Shown here piece after piece: positions 8,112 to 18,606 of a stretch of DNA of 64,000 nucleotides. The stretch comes from Planctomycetota bacterium. Its GTDB lineage: Bacteria > Planctomycetota > J058. The stretch spans positions 62,001 through 126,000 of the forward strand of contig JAMLIC010000021.1 in assembly GCA_023954375.1 (NCBI GenBank). The letters are read 5' to 3'. The notes under the pieces were generated by a model. It did no database searches. It was not told the DNA's origin and worked only from the letters and a program-made list of their open reading frames with translations. The position numbers were made by a program, and so were the translations under genes. The number at the start of each line of letters is the position of its first letter. The first letter of the stretch is position 1.

Positions 8112-11100
8112 GCGGGCCGGCGGAGGAGCGTTCGTCCGGCGGCGGCGCCGAGGCCGAGGCCGGAACCGAGACCGCTGCCGGATCCGAGACCGTGGCCGAG
8201 GCCGAGGCCGAAACCGTGGCCGGAGCCGAGGCCGAGGCGGAGACCGAGGCCGGAGCCGAACCCGCGGCGGAGACCGAAGCAGTACCCGCACCCGCACCCG
8301 CACCCGCACCCGCACCCGCACCCGCACCCGCACCCGCTCCCGCACCCGCTCCCGCTCCCGCACCCGCACCCGCACCCGCACCCGCACCCGCACCCGCACC
8401 CGCACCCGCTCCCGCTCCCGCTCCCGCTCCCGCACCCGCACCCGCTCCCGCACCCGCACCCGCACCCGCACCCGCACTCGCACCCGCACCCGCACCCGCA
8501 CCCGCACCCGCTCCCGCTCCCGCTCCCGCTCCCGCACCCGCTCCCGCACCCGCTCCCGCACCCGCTCCCGCACCCGCACCCGCACCCGCTCCCGCTCCCG
8601 CTCCCGCTCCCGCTCCCGCTCCCGCTCCCGCACCCGCACCCGCACCCGCACCCGCTCCCGCTCCCGCTCCCGCTCCCGCTCCAGCCCCCTCCCCCCGCGC
8701 CCGCGGGGTCCTGCGCCATTACCGCGCCCTCCCCTCTCTCCGCACCCGCGCCCGCGACCTCCTCTTCTCCTCCCCCGGCTACGCCCTCGCCGCCTTCCTC
8801 CACCTCCTCGCGCTCGTCGTCCTCTCCTTCTTCACCGTCTCCGCCGCCCTCGACGAGCGCCGCCCGCCCGTCGAGGTCCGCCTCGTCGCCGCGACCGAGG
8901 AGGTCGTGGCCGCCCCTCCTCGCCCGACGTCCGCCCTCGACGTCGCCCCGCCCGACCCCGACGCGGCCCTCCGGCCGGAGGTGCACGCGGGCGACCCGTT
9001 CCAGGAGGCGCTCGGCACGTCCGTCGGCCCCCTCGCCGGCGCCGCCGCCGACTTCGGCGTCGGGGCCAGCGGCGGCGCCGGCCGCGGCGGTCGCCGCGAC
9101 CGCCGCGGCGGGGCGTCGGCCGCGAGCGAGGGGGCCATGCACCTCGGGCTCGACTGGCTCGTCCGCCACCGCGCGCACTCGGGCGCGTGGGGCGACCTGC
9201 CGGTCGAGCACGCGCGGACGGGCGCGCTCCCCCTGGACGGGCAGGTCGCCCACACCGGCCTGGCGCTCCTCTGCTTCCTCTTCGCCGGCCACGGCCCCGA
9301 GCGCGAGGGCCCCTACCAGGAGGCCGTGCGCGGGGCCGTCGCCTGGCTGGTCAAGCGCGTCGATCGCAACGGCGTGTTCGGCCGCCACTACCAGGGCTAC
9401 CACCAGGCGATCGGCACGCTGGCCCTGGCCGAGGTCGCCGCGCGCGAGCGCTCGCCGGGGCTCGACGTCGCCCTGCGCCGCGCCGCCGGCTGCCTCGAGG
9501 ACGCGCAGCACACGCAGGGCGGCTGGCGCTACAGCCCGGGCGACCGCGGCGACACGAGCGTGACCACGTGGGCGGGCCTGGCCCTCATGTCGGCGAGCCA
9601 CGCCGGGGTGACGGTCCAGCGCCGCACGATGGACCTGCTCCGCCACTTCGTCGACGACGTCTCGCGCCCCGACGGGACGACGTCCTACATGGTGGGCGGC
9701 CACGGCAGCGCGGCGATGACCGCCAGCGGCCTGTTCCTCCGCGTCATGCTCGGCGAGGCGCCGACCACGCCGCGCAACCAGGCCGCGGCCCGCCTCCTCA
9801 CCGGGGCCGCGGAGCGGCTGCACCGGGGGCGCCTGGACCTCTACGAGGTCTATTACCTCGCGCTGTCGATGTACCAGGTGGGCGGCGCGCCCTGGCGCAA
9901 GGTCAACCCGCTCCTGCGCGGCCGGGTCGTCGCCCAGCAGCACACGACCGGCTGCGAGCGCGGCGCGTGGACCGACTGGCAGACGCCGCTCGTCAGCACC
10001 ACGTTCGCGATCCTCACCCTCGAGACCTACTACCGCTACCTCTCCGTCCACGACGGCGCGGGCGAGGAGGACGAGCCGCCGACGGCCGGGGAGCGCGCCC
10101 TCGCCGAGGCCGTCGTCGTCCTCGAGCAGGCCACGCGGCACGGCGAGCCCGGGCTGGCGCTCGCCGCCGAGGCGGCGTTCGAGGCGGCCCTCGCCGCGCT
10201 CGAGGCGGAGGGCGTCCCCGACCTCGCCGCGGAGGCGCGCGCGCGCCTCGTGCAGTGCGCGGCCCTCCTGAACGACGGCGACCGCGCGCTCGCGCGCGCC
10301 GACGCGTACCTCGCCGCCCTCCCGCGCGGCGCGCCGCCGCACCCGGCCGTCCTCCGCGTGCGCCGGACGGAGCTCGTCCGCCGGGCGCTCGACGCCGCGC
10401 AGGCCGCCTCGACCGGCGGCGACGTCGCGCGCGCGACCGCGGCCCTGCGCGAGGCCGAGGCGGCGCTCCGCGCCGAGCGCCGCGCCCGACGCCGGCGAGC
10501 GGGCCGAGGCCGACCGCGCCGCGCAGGCGCTCGAGGCCGCGCGCCTGCGCCTCGGCTTCGCGCGCGCCCGGCCCGGCCCTCGACGACGCGGTGGCCTCGC
10601 TGCCCCCGCCCGACGGTCCCGCGGGCCTCGAGGAGCAGCTCGCCCTGCAGGCGGCGCTCGACCGCGCCCTGCGCGCGCTCGCCGGCGTGGCCCGGGCGAA
10701 GCCGCCCCCGACGCGCTCGCCCGCGCCGAGGCCGACCTCGCCTGGGTGGCGACGCGCCGCCCGCCGAGCGCGCGCCGTCCGACGTCGCGCGCCGCCTGGC
10801 CGCCGACCTCGAGCGCGCCGCCTCGCCCGCGCCCTCGCGCTCCTGGCCGCCGGCCGCGACGCGGAGGAGCCGCGGCCGCCGCCCGGGCGTTCGTCGCGCA
10901 GCACCCGGCCAGCGCGGCCCGCGCCCAGGCCGAGGCCGCCGAGCGCGCCGCCCTGGCCCGCCGCGTCGAGCAGCGCCGCGCCACGCCCGACGAGCGCGCG
11001 CGGCTGGTCGCGCTGCTCTCTGCCTGGGCGACCGACGCGCCGCCCGACGACGCCGCCACCCCCTGGCTGGCCGTGGGCGAGGTCCTCCTCGAGGCAGGCG

Positions 11101-11528
11101 CGCTCGACGCCGCCGAGCGGGCCCTCGCGCGTGTGGACGGCCCCGGCCGCGACGTGGCCGCCCTGCGCCGCGCGACGCTCGCGCGGGCGCGCGGCGACCT
11201 CGACGCGGCGGAGCGCCTCCTCCAGGGCCTCGACCCGACGCGCGCCGACGTCGTCCTCGAGCGCGGCGCGCTGCTGCGCGCCCGCGGGCGCCCGCGGGAG
11301 GCGCTCGAGGGCTACCTCGCGCTCCTGCGCGGGCTCGAGGCCGAGCGCCCGCCCGTCTGGTGGGAGGCGGCGATCGGCGCGGCGGAGGCCTACGCCGAGC
11401 TGGGCGACCCCGGCCAGGCGCGCGCGCTCCTCGACGGCCTGCGACGCAAGGACCCGACCTTCGGCGGCGACGAGCCGCGGCGCCGCCGGATCGTCGACCT
11501 CATGGTCCGGCTGGACGCTGCGCGTTGA
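8108..11528 (+). CDS. Pro-Ala repeat membrane protein with squalene-cyclase-like repeats and TPR tail; coding frame broken
   Basis: The layout is: an Ala/Glu/Thr-rich acidic N terminus (1-59), an uninterrupted Pro-Ala tract (about 60-191), a transmembrane helix at about 220-240, a prenyltransferase/squalene-oxidase-like alpha-toroid domain (about 340-650; repeats such as QGGWRYSPGDRGDTS and DGTTSYMVGGHGS), then an Ala-rich helical TPR-like tail. The coding signal is clean to about 10487. It then hops between all three frames until about 10890, and continues cleanly in the third frame to the TGA at 11526-11528. The first frame happens to stay open through to 12880, so simple gene calling would give a false fusion with the downstream thioesterase. 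Proteins of this cyclase-like type are common and uncharacterised in Planctomycetota. Function is unknown; surface or envelope location is inferred from the helix and the Pro-Ala stalk. Confidence 0.75.
8285..8680 (+). repeat. Hexanucleotide tandem array, 66 units of CCCGCA/CCCGCT
   Basis: There are 66 back-to-back hexamers (396 bases) encoding 132 residues of Pro-Ala. Units differ only in the last base (A or T), in runs, with a single CTCGCA variant that gives one Leu. Alanine here is written only as GCA or GCT, whereas the surrounding genes use almost only GCC and GCG. The array therefore looks like recent slipped-strand expansion. It lies inside the coding sequence, before the transmembrane helix. 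Confidence 0.97.
10485..10890 (+). other. Zone of clustered frame changes within the Pro-Ala repeat gene
   Basis: Following the coding signal (Ala/Leu/Glu-rich helical peptide), the frame changes about six times in 400 bases. Examples are DAGERAEADRAAQALEAARL in one frame, GLEEQLALQAALDRALRAL in the next, PDALARAEADLAWVATRR back in the first of these, and DVARRLAADLERAA in yet another. Net coding continues on both sides. Several single-base errors in GC-rich runs, or accumulated indels, would explain it. Confidence 0.7.
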
Positions 11529-11534
11529 CCCTGC

Positions 11535-11540
11535 CACCCT
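11535..11540 (+). promoter_or_regulatory. -10-like hexamer CACCCT, leaderless start
   Basis: CACCCT ends exactly six bases before the GTG at 11547, matching the spacing seen at several other genes in this window. If used, transcription would begin at about the start codon. No -35 hexamer is evident. Confidence 0.4.
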
Positions 11541-11546
11541 CGGCTC

Positions 11547-12443
11547 GTGGAACGCACGACCGAGCGACGGGCCGACGCCCTGCGCTGCCCCCTGTGCCAC
11601 GGCCCGCTCGACCCCGAGGCGGCGCGCCGCTGCACCGGCTGCGACACGCCCTTCCACGCGGGCTGCCTGCGCGAGCTGGGCGGCTGCTCGACGCTCGGCT
11701 GCGCGCAGGCCGGGCGGCAGGCGGTCGCGGCGGAGAAGCCCGTCGCGCCCCGGCCCCGGGGGTCGGTGCCCATGGCGGTCGCCGCCAACCTGCTCGCCTG
11801 GTTCCTCCTCGCCGTCTCCGCGCTCCTGGCCTTGCCCTGCGCGCTGCTCGGCGCCCTGTCCTTCGCCCGGGCCCGGCGCTGGCGGGCCGTCGCGCTGACC
11901 CTGGCCCTCTCGCCGGCGGTCCTGCCGCCGCTGGCCGTGGGGAACGCCGTCCTCGGCTACCTGACCGGCACGGCCTCGATCCGCACCTTCGGGCTCGTGC
12001 GGAGCCCGGCGCCGCTCGACCCGGTCGTCCGCTGCCCGATCGAGAGCGGCGGCTGCGTGCCCGACGGCACCGGCGAGCTGTGGAACCTGCCGAACAACCT
12101 CACCCTGCGCGCGCTGACGGCCGCGTTCGGCCCGCAGCGCGGGGCCTACCGCGGCCCCCTGCCGGCGGACGAGGAGGTCTGGGCGGCGATCGAGCGGCCG
12201 CTCGACCCGGCCGCCCGGGAGGCCCTCGAGGCGCGCACGCGCGACGTCGACCCCGGGTCGTTCACGCTCCCGGCCTGCGCGGAGAGCCGCGGCCGGAGCC
12301 CCCGCCGGGCGGCGCTCCTGGGCGACCGCCTGCTGGTCCTGGCGGACCAGCACGGCCCCGGCGTCCGGCCGTGCTTCGCCCTCGTCGACCTCGAGGCCGG
12401 CCGCCTGGTCCAGGTCGTCCGCGGCCGCCCCGCCGGCCGGTGA
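11547..12443 (+). CDS. Membrane protein with N-terminal prokaryotic RING-like zinc finger
   Basis: This is a 298-residue protein. Residues about 14-54 carry eight zinc ligands in the order C-x2-C-x11-C-x2-C-x4-H-x2-C-x6-C-x4-C (CPLC, CTGC, FHAGC, then GGC and GC), a treble-clef/RING-like pattern matching the prokaryotic RING-finger families in Pfam. Two hydrophobic segments follow (about 75-100 and 108-135), then a soluble C-terminal domain of unknown type. In eukaryotes RING fingers recruit ubiquitin-conjugating enzymes; the bacterial role is unknown and no ubiquitin-like partner is visible here. Two related fingers occur at 32332-33261 and 53406-53705. The GTG start follows a CACCCT hexamer by six bases. 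Confidence 0.75.
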   Translation: MERTTERRADALRCPLCHGPLDPEAARRCTGCDTPFHAGCLRELGGCSTLGCAQAGRQAVAAEKPVAPRPRGSVPMAVAANLLAWFLLAVSALLALPCALLGALSFARARRWRAVALTLALSPAVLPPLAVGNAVLGYLTGTASIRTFGLVRSPAPLDPVVRCPIESGGCVPDGTGELWNLPNNLTLRALTAAFGPQRGAYRGPLPADEEVWAAIERPLDPAAREALEARTRDVDPGSFTLPACAESRGRSPRRAALLGDRLLVLADQHGPGVRPCFALVDLEAGRLVQVVRGRPAGR

Positions 12444-12450
12444 CGCGTGG

Positions 12451-12456
12451 TACCCT
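12451..12456 (+). promoter_or_regulatory. -10-like hexamer TACCCT, leaderless start
   Basis: TACCCT, in the context GGTACCCT, ends seven bases before the GTG at 12464. There is no room for a Shine-Dalgarno, consistent with a leaderless transcript. Confidence 0.5.
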
Positions 12457-12463
12457 CCCGCGC

Positions 12464-12880
12464 GTGACCGACGAAGGCTGGGTCGTCCACCGGCACCGCG
12501 TGATCTATGGCGACACCGACGCCATGGGGATCGTCTACTACGCCAACTACCTGCGCTTCTTCGAGATCGGCCGCACGGAGTTCGTCCGCGCCCGCGGCGG
12601 GCTCTACCGGGCCATGGAGCAGGACGGGCTCATGCTGCCCGTGACCGAGGTCGGCGCGAAGTACCTCGCGTCCGCCCGCTACGACGACGTCCTCCGCATC
12701 TGCACGCGCGTGCAGGACCTCGGCCACGCCACGCTGACGTTCGAGTACCGCCTCGAGCGCGAGGGCGACGACGTCCTCCTCTGCAAGGGCTTCACGAAGC
12801 ACGCCTGCCTGAACCGCGCCACGGGCCGCGTCACGCGCATGCCCGACGCGGTGCGTGGGTGGGTCGACCCGCCCGCCTGA
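12464..12880 (+). CDS. ybgC: YbgC-type acyl-CoA thioesterase (hot-dog fold)
   Basis: This is a 138-residue protein of normal length for the 4-hydroxybenzoyl-CoA thioesterase/YbgC family. The diagnostic active-site segment is present near the N terminus (YGDTDAMGIVYYANYLRFFE), including the catalytic Asp and the Tyr-Tyr-Ala-Asn-Tyr run. The family hydrolyses acyl-CoA or acyl-ACP in the cytoplasm and in many bacteria is linked to the Tol-Pal envelope system. No tol or pal gene is adjacent here, so the substrate and role are open. The GTG start is set by homology to the usual N terminus and by the TACCCT hexamer seven bases upstream. A longer open frame runs in from the Pro-Ala repeat gene but is not real coding. 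Confidence 0.92.
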   Translation: MTDEGWVVHRHRVIYGDTDAMGIVYYANYLRFFEIGRTEFVRARGGLYRAMEQDGLMLPVTEVGAKYLASARYDDVLRICTRVQDLGHATLTFEYRLEREGDDVLLCKGFTKHACLNRATGRVTRMPDAVRGWVDPPA

Positions 12881-12945
12881 GTCCGGGGCCTGTTCGGGTC
12901 GTTCCCTTGATGTCCCGCGCGTGAGCTGCCATCGTCCCGTCAGGT

Positions 12946-12962
12946 GGTGAGCACGTCTCACC
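12946..12962. promoter_or_regulatory. Small perfect palindrome GGTGAG-N5-CTCACC
   Basis: A perfect 6-base inverted repeat with a 5-base loop lies in the 201-base gap between the thioesterase and the next exported protein gene. It could be an operator or a weak terminator stem. There is no T-run, so a simple intrinsic terminator is unlikely. Confidence 0.3.
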
Positions 12963-13081
12963 GCCGGGCTTCCCGCGGAGCGCGCGCGTCCCGTTTCACC
13001 CCGGCCCCCACCGGGGAAGGGCCGCATCACGCCCCGCGAGATCCCCACGAAAGAAGGGGGAGGGAGAAGGACGCGGGCCCC

Positions 13082-15082
13082 GTGAGGGCGCGGTATCTGG
13101 TCCCCTGCGTCGTCGCGCTCGCGGCGACGGTCGCGCGCGCCGACCACGGCCCGCGCGGGCAGGTGCGGCTGACCGGCTGGCACGCCGACGTCGACGAGGA
13201 CGGGGGCGCGCGCTCGGGCGGGACGTTCCAGGGGCACCTCGACCTCACCGAGCACCTGCGCCTCGACCTGGCCCACGCGCGCACGCTCGCCGGGCCGCGC
13301 GGCGGGCAGGACGTCGGCTTCGCGAGCGCGCGCTGGCGCGCCCTGCACGTGGGCGGCGGCGTCGTGGGCGACGACCGCGGCCTGCACGTGGGCGTGGCCC
13401 CGCGCCTCTCGGCCGAGCCGGCCAGGTGGCTCCTCGTCGAGGGCGGCCTGCACCTGTCCCTCGGCGCGGGCTGGCTCGACGGGCGCTCCGAGCGCGGCGA
13501 GGCGCGCGGCGCCTGGCGCCACGCGTCGCGCGGCGGCGTCGACGTGTGGGCGGCCTCGACCGGCGGCGACCTGACGCTCCGCCTCCGCCCGCACGAGGCC
13601 TTCGAGGTCGCCGTCGGCGCCTACGTCGACGCCTTCGCCGCGGCCGCGCGGCCCGGTGACACCGAGCCCCTGCCCTCCGGGGTCGCGCGCGTGGCGCGCC
13701 GGACCGACCTCGGCGTCACGGCGGCGCTCTCGCAGGGGGCCCTGGGCGCCCACGGGACGGCGTCGCTCCGGCTCCTGCAGCACACCTGCATGGTCGGCAC
13801 GCGCACCGAGCTCTGGCTCCGCTACCGCGAGGCCTGGGACTGGATCCACCTCGACCCGGTCTACTCGGTCCTGGCCGAGACCGACCCGTTCGACGACGTC
13901 TCGCTCCTGCGCGTCCCCTGGCGCGTGACGCGGACGGTCGAGCTCCATGCCTCGCGCGCGTGGGCGCGCGAGCGCCACGCCCTCGCCGCGGTCGAGGTCC
14001 GCCACACGGCCGGCTCGACGACCGTGCAGGACTTCGCCGACCGCGACGGCTGGTCCGCAGGAGCGCGGGTGGCCGGGCGGTGGGGGCGGGTCTACGGCGC
14101 CGCGCACGCGCGCTGGCACCTGGCCGCGTCGCCGCTCGAGCCGCTCCTGGGGCCGATGCCGAGGCTGCAGGTCGGCGGACAGGCCGGCCTGTTCCTCGTC
14201 TCTCGCCCCGACCTCGACGTGGCGCTCGAGGTCGGCGTCGAGCACGGCCGCCAGGACGACTGGGGCGTCCCGCGCCGCGGCTGGGCGGCGTGGGGGGGCC
14301 TCCAGGTCAGCTTCGGCGGGGCGCGCCACGCCCCCGGCGCGACGCGGGGCCGCGACCTGCCCCCGCTCGAGCGCGAGGCCCTGGCGCGCGCGCCGCTCGT
14401 GGCGCCGCTGCCCAGGACGGGCGGCGTCGGCCGGCAGGCGGTGGAGCTCTGGACGGCGCGCTCGGGCGCGGCGCCCTCACCAGCCGCGCCGCTCGACCCG
14501 ATCGACCTGCCGGACCGCGACGCCCTCGACCGGCTCCGCGACCTCCTCGACCTCGACCCCGACGCGCTCGCCCACCTCGAGGACCCGGCGCGCGACGCCG
14601 GGCTCCTCGACGACGACGTCACCCCGGGCGAGCTGCGCGAGTTCCTCGACGACCCGGCCGTCGAGCAGGCGGTCGAGGCGGCCGCCCCCGGGCTGGCCGA
14701 CGTCCTGCGGACGCTCGTCACGCGCGACGGCGACCGCTGGCGGGCCGACGGCGCCGCGCTCCTGCGCCAGCCGCGGGCGACCCTGTTCTCCGGCTACGGC
14801 CTCGACTCGGCCGGCGTGGGCGTCGCCTGGGACCGGCGGCTGACGCTGTCGCGCACGTGGGCGCTCCACGGGCACGCGGGCGACGACGCCCCGCCGGCGC
14901 GCGACGACGACCTCCTCGCCGGCGGCATGACGCTCCACCGGGGCGGCGTCCTCGACCTCGCGCGGACGAACGGCTGGCAGAAGGTGTCGGTCGCCCGCCG
15001 GGAGGGCGAGCGGCACCGGGTCGTCTTCCAGGGCGCGACCGGCTGGACGAGGGCCATGCGGTGGGTGCTCTCGGGTCGGTAG
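13082..15082 (+). CDS. Exported beta-barrel-like protein of unknown function
   Basis: This 666-residue protein starts with a signal peptide (YLVPCVVALAATVARA, cleaved before DHG). The GTG at 13082 was chosen because it places this signal at the N terminus; an earlier in-frame GTG at 12944 adds a basic, non-coding-looking extension. Residues about 25-430 alternate polar and hydrophobic residues with many aromatic/Arg strand ends, as expected for an outer-membrane barrel. Residues about 470-560 are acidic and helical (many DLDPDAL-type turns), and the last 100 residues return to strand-like sequence. I do not recognise the family. The gene stands immediately upstream of a sigma-54 activator in the same direction, but the latter appears to have its own promoter. 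Confidence 0.6.
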   Translation: MRARYLVPCVVALAATVARADHGPRGQVRLTGWHADVDEDGGARSGGTFQGHLDLTEHLRLDLAHARTLAGPRGGQDVGFASARWRALHVGGGVVGDDRGLHVGVAPRLSAEPARWLLVEGGLHLSLGAGWLDGRSERGEARGAWRHASRGGVDVWAASTGGDLTLRLRPHEAFEVAVGAYVDAFAAAARPGDTEPLPSGVARVARRTDLGVTAALSQGALGAHGTASLRLLQHTCMVGTRTELWLRYREAWDWIHLDPVYSVLAETDPFDDVSLLRVPWRVTRTVELHASRAWARERHALAAVEVRHTAGSTTVQDFADRDGWSAGARVAGRWGRVYGAAHARWHLAASPLEPLLGPMPRLQVGGQAGLFLVSRPDLDVALEVGVEHGRQDDWGVPRRGWAAWGGLQVSFGGARHAPGATRGRDLPPLEREALARAPLVAPLPRTGGVGRQAVELWTARSGAAPSPAAPLDPIDLPDRDALDRLRDLLDLDPDALAHLEDPARDAGLLDDDVTPGELREFLDDPAVEQAVEAAAPGLADVLRTLVTRDGDRWRADGAALLRQPRATLFSGYGLDSAGVGVAWDRRLTLSRTWALHGHAGDDAPPARDDDLLAGGMTLHRGGVLDLARTNGWQKVSVARREGERHRVVFQGATGWTRAMRWVLSGR

Positions 15083-15089
15083 CGGTGTG

Positions 15090-15095
15090 TATGGT
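15090..15095 (+). promoter_or_regulatory. -10-like hexamer TATGGT, leaderless start
   Basis: TATGGT ends seven bases before the GTG at 15103. It overlaps the ATG at 15091, which argues that 15103 rather than 15091 is the translation start of the regulator. Confidence 0.5.
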
Positions 15096-15102
15096 GAGGG
15101 CC

Positions 15103-16569
<1,467 letters not shown>

Positions 16570-16571
16570 CG

Positions 16572-18482
16572 TCAGCGCAGGTCGACCTCGAGGGGGGTGG
16601 TCTCCCCGTCGCGCAGGGTCACCCACGCCGAGGTCGGGTCGCCGTCGCGCTGGGTGCCGTCCGCCTCGACGTAGACCAACCGCACCTCCACGCGCGCGTC
16701 GCCCGCGCCGAGCCCCTCGACCTCGAGGCTCGAGCCCGGATGCCCGGGCGCGTCCAGCCACACATGCCGCTCGAGGCCCGTCGCGGGGTCGACGAGCGCC
16801 ACCTCGAACCCGGCGATCGGGACCTCGGGCCAGCGGACCCGGAGGCCCAGGCGCGCCCCGCCCGGGGTCATGGCCAGCGTGAGCCGCTGGTCCTCTCCGT
16901 CGACGACGTGGACCTCGCGCGTCAGGGGCGCGTGGCCGGCGGCCAACGCGTGCAGCCGGTAACGGCCCGGGGAGAGCGCCAGGTGCGTCGTCTGCCCGCC
17001 GGCGAGCCACACCGAGTGGGTCTCGCCGCCGTCGCCCTCCCGCACGACCCGGAGCGCGGCGCTCGCGCCTGGCCGGGCCGTGACGACCGTGCACTCGACG
17101 TCGGGCCGGCGCGCAGGCGTCGCCGCCGCAGGAGCGGTGGGCGCGGCCGGGCGCGGGCGCTCGAGCACGACGACGACCGGCGCGTCCTCGCGGCCGAGCC
17201 ATGCGGAGCCGGTCGCGAACCCCGGCGCGCTCACGTGGAGCCACCCCTCGCGCTCCGGGACCCCACGCGCCAAGAACCACCCCTGCGCGTCGGAGAGGTG
17301 CTCGGCGCACGGGCTCCAGGGAGACGCCGCGTCGGCGGCCCTGGCGCACGAGGAGAGGCCGACGTGGGCGCCGGCGACCGGCGCCCCCTCGGCGGTGACC
17401 ACGCGGCCGCGTCGCTCGACCAGGCGCGCGAGCTCGAGCGTCACGGGCGACGAGGTCCTCGAGACGAGCGCCGTCCGGCTGGCCGCTTCGTGGCCCTCGA
17501 GGTCGGCCACCACCTGGACCAGCGCGGCGTGCGGGCCGGCGCCGGCGCCGTGCACGGCCGCGCCGCGCGGGACCCCGTCCACGCGGAAGCGGCCGTCCGG
17601 GCCGCAGCGGACGACGTGCGTCGTGGTCCGCCAGACGCGCTCCGCCGTCCCGCGCGCGTCCGGCGGCGAGTACGCGACGCGCACGGTCGCCGGGAGGGGG
17701 CGACCGGCGAGGTCGAGCACGCGGCCCTCGAGCGCCAGCGGCCGCCGGAGCGCCACGCGCACCTGCTCGCGGCCGGGCGCCGTGAGCTCGGCGCCCTCGG
17801 GGAGGACGAAGAGGGCGCCGTCCGCGTAGCCCGCGGCCGAGGCGCGCACGAGCCACTCGCCCGCGCGCGCGTGGCCGGGGACCGGCAGGCGGAACGCGCC
17901 GGCGGCGTCGACCGCCGCCTCGGTGACGGTCACCTCCCCGTCCTCCTCGACCTCCGGCGGCTGCACGAGGCGCACCCGCGCGCCCCCGATCGGGGCCCCG
18001 GTGTCGCCGTCGACGACCTCGCCCTCGAGCACGTGGGGGCGCAGGAAGCGCACGACGAGCGGCCCCGTGTCGCCGGGGGCGGCCTCGGCCAGGTCCGCGT
18101 CCGCTCTCACGTCGCCCACGCGGACCCGCGCGCCGCCGACCGCGGCGGCCCAGGCGTCCTCCTCGCGGTCCGCGAGGCCGCCGCCGAGGTCGTCGACGCC
18201 GTAGGCCAGGCCCGCCAGCGCCGACGCGTCCGGGAGGTCCGGCGCGGTGATCGTCCACAGGCCGCGCGGCAGCCGCACCTCGAAGCCGCCGGCCGGGTCG
18301 GTGACCGCCTCGACCAGCGCCCCGTCCGCCTCGAACTGCAGGCGCACCCCGACGAGCGGCTCCGCCTCGAGGTAGGCCGCGCCGGCGACCGGCGTGGTCC
18401 GGGCGGACGCGCCGGCCGCGTCGCCGCAACCCGCGGCGAGCGCGCCGAGCAGCACGACGGACCAGGCGGCGCGCAGGCTCAC
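16572..18482 (-). CDS. Lipoprotein with carboxypeptidase-regulatory-like beta-sandwich repeats
   Basis: This 636-residue protein has a lipoprotein signal at the N terminus (VVLLGALAAGC). At least four beta-sandwich segments of the carboxypeptidase regulatory-like/CNA-B type follow, recognisable by repeated V-x-G-x-V-x-D-x2-G-x-P-(I/L)-x-G-A-x-V patterns (LEGEVVDGDTGAPIGGARV, LEGRVLDLAGRPLPATV and RGRVVTAEGAPVAGAHVG). These domains are structural or carbohydrate/protein binding modules of surface proteins; no catalytic domain is present. The protein is probably anchored in the outer membrane or periplasm. The GTG start gives the signal peptide directly. It diverges from the MarR gene across 124 bases that contain the MarR promoter and operator. 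Confidence 0.8.
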   Translation of the reverse strand: MSLRAAWSVVLLGALAAGCGDAAGASARTTPVAGAAYLEAEPLVGVRLQFEADGALVEAVTDPAGGFEVRLPRGLWTITAPDLPDASALAGLAYGVDDLGGGLADREEDAWAAAVGGARVRVGDVRADADLAEAAPGDTGPLVVRFLRPHVLEGEVVDGDTGAPIGGARVRLVQPPEVEEDGEVTVTEAAVDAAGAFRLPVPGHARAGEWLVRASAAGYADGALFVLPEGAELTAPGREQVRVALRRPLALEGRVLDLAGRPLPATVRVAYSPPDARGTAERVWRTTTHVVRCGPDGRFRVDGVPRGAAVHGAGAGPHAALVQVVADLEGHEAASRTALVSRTSSPVTLELARLVERRGRVVTAEGAPVAGAHVGLSSCARAADAASPWSPCAEHLSDAQGWFLARGVPEREGWLHVSAPGFATGSAWLGREDAPVVVVLERPRPAAPTAPAAATPARRPDVECTVVTARPGASAALRVVREGDGGETHSVWLAGGQTTHLALSPGRYRLHALAAGHAPLTREVHVVDGEDQRLTLAMTPGGARLGLRVRWPEVPIAGFEVALVDPATGLERHVWLDAPGHPGSSLEVEGLGAGDARVEVRLVYVEADGTQRDGDPTSAWVTLRDGETTPLEVDLR

Positions 18483-18547
18483 GCGGGTTCACACGGCCGC
18501 GACCCCGCGCGGGTTCCGGCGCGCCGAGGGGTCGCCCCGCCCTCGGC

Positions 18548-18577
18548 TTGACACACGGGTGCGAACGCACGTATATT
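18548..18577 (+). promoter_or_regulatory. Promoter of the marR-cytochrome c operon
   Basis: A perfect TTGACA -35 (18548-18553) and a TATATT -10 (18572-18577) are separated by 18 bases. This is the most canonical sigma-70-type promoter in the window. The predicted start of transcription is at about 18584, giving a leader of roughly 23 bases before the ATG at 18607. Confidence 0.85.
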
Positions 18578-18591
18578 GCGTGCGTTCGCAC
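18559..18591. promoter_or_regulatory. Perfect 13-bp inverted-repeat operator around the -10
   Basis: GTGCGAACGCACG (18559-18571) and its exact complement CGTGCGTTCGCAC (18579-18591) flank a 7-base centre made of the -10 hexamer plus one G. A repressor bound here would cover the -10 and the start point. The adjacent MarR-family gene is the obvious candidate for autorepression. Confidence 0.85.
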
Positions 18592-18606
18592 TGAAATGGA
18601 TGCCGG

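Noticed and set aside
3216..8651. A giant minus-strand ORF of 1811 residues rich in Arg-Val-Arg-Glu
   Set aside because: Only its last 507 residues (3216-4739) are real. The rest is antisense to other genes and to the hexamer array.
8285..8680. CRISPR array
   Set aside because: Units are six bases with no spacers. It is an in-frame tandem repeat coding for Pro-Ala.
8108..12880. One 1590-residue protein spanning the Pro-Ala repeat gene, the RING gene region and the thioesterase
   Set aside because: The frame is open only because stops are rare at this GC content. Coding character is lost after about 10487, and the RING gene occupies another frame at 11547-12443.
15091..15093. ATG as start of the sigma-54 activator
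   Set aside because: It overlaps a -10-like hexamer that sits seven bases before an in-frame GTG at 15103, so the GTG is preferred, though the ATG is not excluded.
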